Origin: an uncultured Bacteroidales bacterium | GTDB taxonomy: Bacteria; Bacteroidota; Bacteroidia; Bacteroidales; UBA932 | DNA length: 64,000 nt | Direction of reading: 5' to 3' | NCBI GenBank assembly: GCA_944325505.1 | Contig: CALVAJ010000001.1 | Location: forward strand, 124,001-188,000 | Part shown: one piece after another, positions 63,717-64,000 of the stretch | Numbering within the stretch: position 1 is the stretch's first letter | How the letters are laid out: each line of letters starts with the position of its first letter | The notes under the pieces: generated by a model | Databases searched by the model: none | What the model was told of the DNA's origin: nothing | What the model saw: the letters and a program-made list of their open reading frames with translations, nothing else | Made by a program: the position numbers and the translations under genes

Positions 63717-64000
63717 ATGGAGCATGGAAGTATCCAGTCCGACACCGGACATATCCGCTATGAGGAGACCGACCTGTCCTTCATAGCGGAGAACCCGTGT
63801 CATTTCCGCTGCGGAATATATATCATATGTGTCAGCGGAGAATGTGAAGTCTCTACCGGTGCGGAAACTTTCAGGCTTTCAGACCAGACCGAACTGATAT
63901 TCCTTACGGGGACTCTTCTGCACAGGCTTCATGCCTCGGATGATTTCAAGGTGAGGATGCTTCTTTTCCCGAAAGATGTTTTTCTGAAAGCTTTCCTTCC
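63717..64000 (+). CDS. AraC-type regulator, N-terminal part (runs off the window)
   Basis: An open frame from the ATG at 63717 continues to the window end (94 complete codons). It begins MEHGSIQSDTGHIRYEETDL. The CGIYIICVSGECEVSTG strand pattern and LLHRLHASDDFKVRMLLFP fit the cupin-like sensing domain that precedes the AraC HTH in many Bacteroidetes regulators. The HTH itself would lie beyond the window, so the call is tentative. Confidence 0.55.
   Translation, partial: MEHGSIQSDTGHIRYEETDLSFIAENPCHFRCGIYIICVSGECEVSTGAETFRLSDQTELIFLTGTLLHRLHASDDFKVRMLLFPKDVFLKAFL

Overview
The window looks like a chromosome segment of a Bacteroidales (Bacteroidetes) gut-type bacterium. The evidence is: SusC/SusD outer-membrane pairs with lipoprotein partners, a hybrid two-component system (HTCS), an ECF sigma/FecR pair, BACON-domain lipoproteins, a fused NagB/PIG-L protein, a fused FeoA-FeoB, a Complex I operon with fused NuoCD but no NuoEFG, and many upstream TAnnTTTG (-7) motifs typical of Bacteroidetes promoters. 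I cannot assign a genus. There are no rRNA or tRNA genes, no CRISPR array and no phage genes that I can see.

Layout. 0-2.7 kb is the end of one glycan locus: the last residues of a SusD, a DUF1735-like lipoprotein and a GH3 beta-glycosidase. 2.8-13 kb is a second locus regulated by an ECF sigma factor and FecR. It has a SusC with an STN signalling domain, a SusD, a BACON/OB-like lipoprotein and an endonuclease/exonuclease/phosphatase (EEP) lipoprotein. Its SusC is split by a frameshift inside a run of ten G residues. 13-17.4 kb holds a membrane pyrophosphatase and a two-domain amino-sugar enzyme. 17.6-37.6 kb is a complete PUL: an HTCS, two SusC/SusD pairs, two BACON lipoproteins, a GH16, a small GH16-like protein and a GH20. 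This PUL is flanked by direct repeats of the 3' end of nuoN, so it looks like an island inserted into the end of nuoN.

37.6-47.7 kb is the nuoABCDHIJKLMN operon on the minus strand. 47.9-50.8 kb has a small lipoprotein and FeoAB. 51.2-52.4 kb is a REP-associated tyrosine transposase (RAYT) set symmetrically between two inverted hairpin elements. 52.5-53.9 kb is a sialate O-acetylesterase-type gene broken by an in-frame TGA. 54-59.7 kb is a heavy-metal RND efflux operon (adaptor, pump, outer-membrane channel). 59.7-60.5 kb is a gene-free, repeat-rich stretch. It is followed by a Fur-family regulator, a Bcr/CflA-type MFS exporter, trpS and the start of an AraC-type regulator.

How it works together. 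The two Sus loci bind and import polymers. The HTCS locus, with GH16 and GH20, suggests a beta-galactan or poly-LacNAc (mucin-like) substrate. The ECF locus may serve phosphodiester or nucleic-acid substrates. The eleven-subunit Complex I and the pyrophosphatase energise the membrane. FeoAB, the Fur-family regulator and the RND system handle metals. The observations most worth checking are the nuoN-flanked island, the poly-G frameshift, the RAYT unit with its symmetric flanks, and the substituted active-site loop of the NagB domain.
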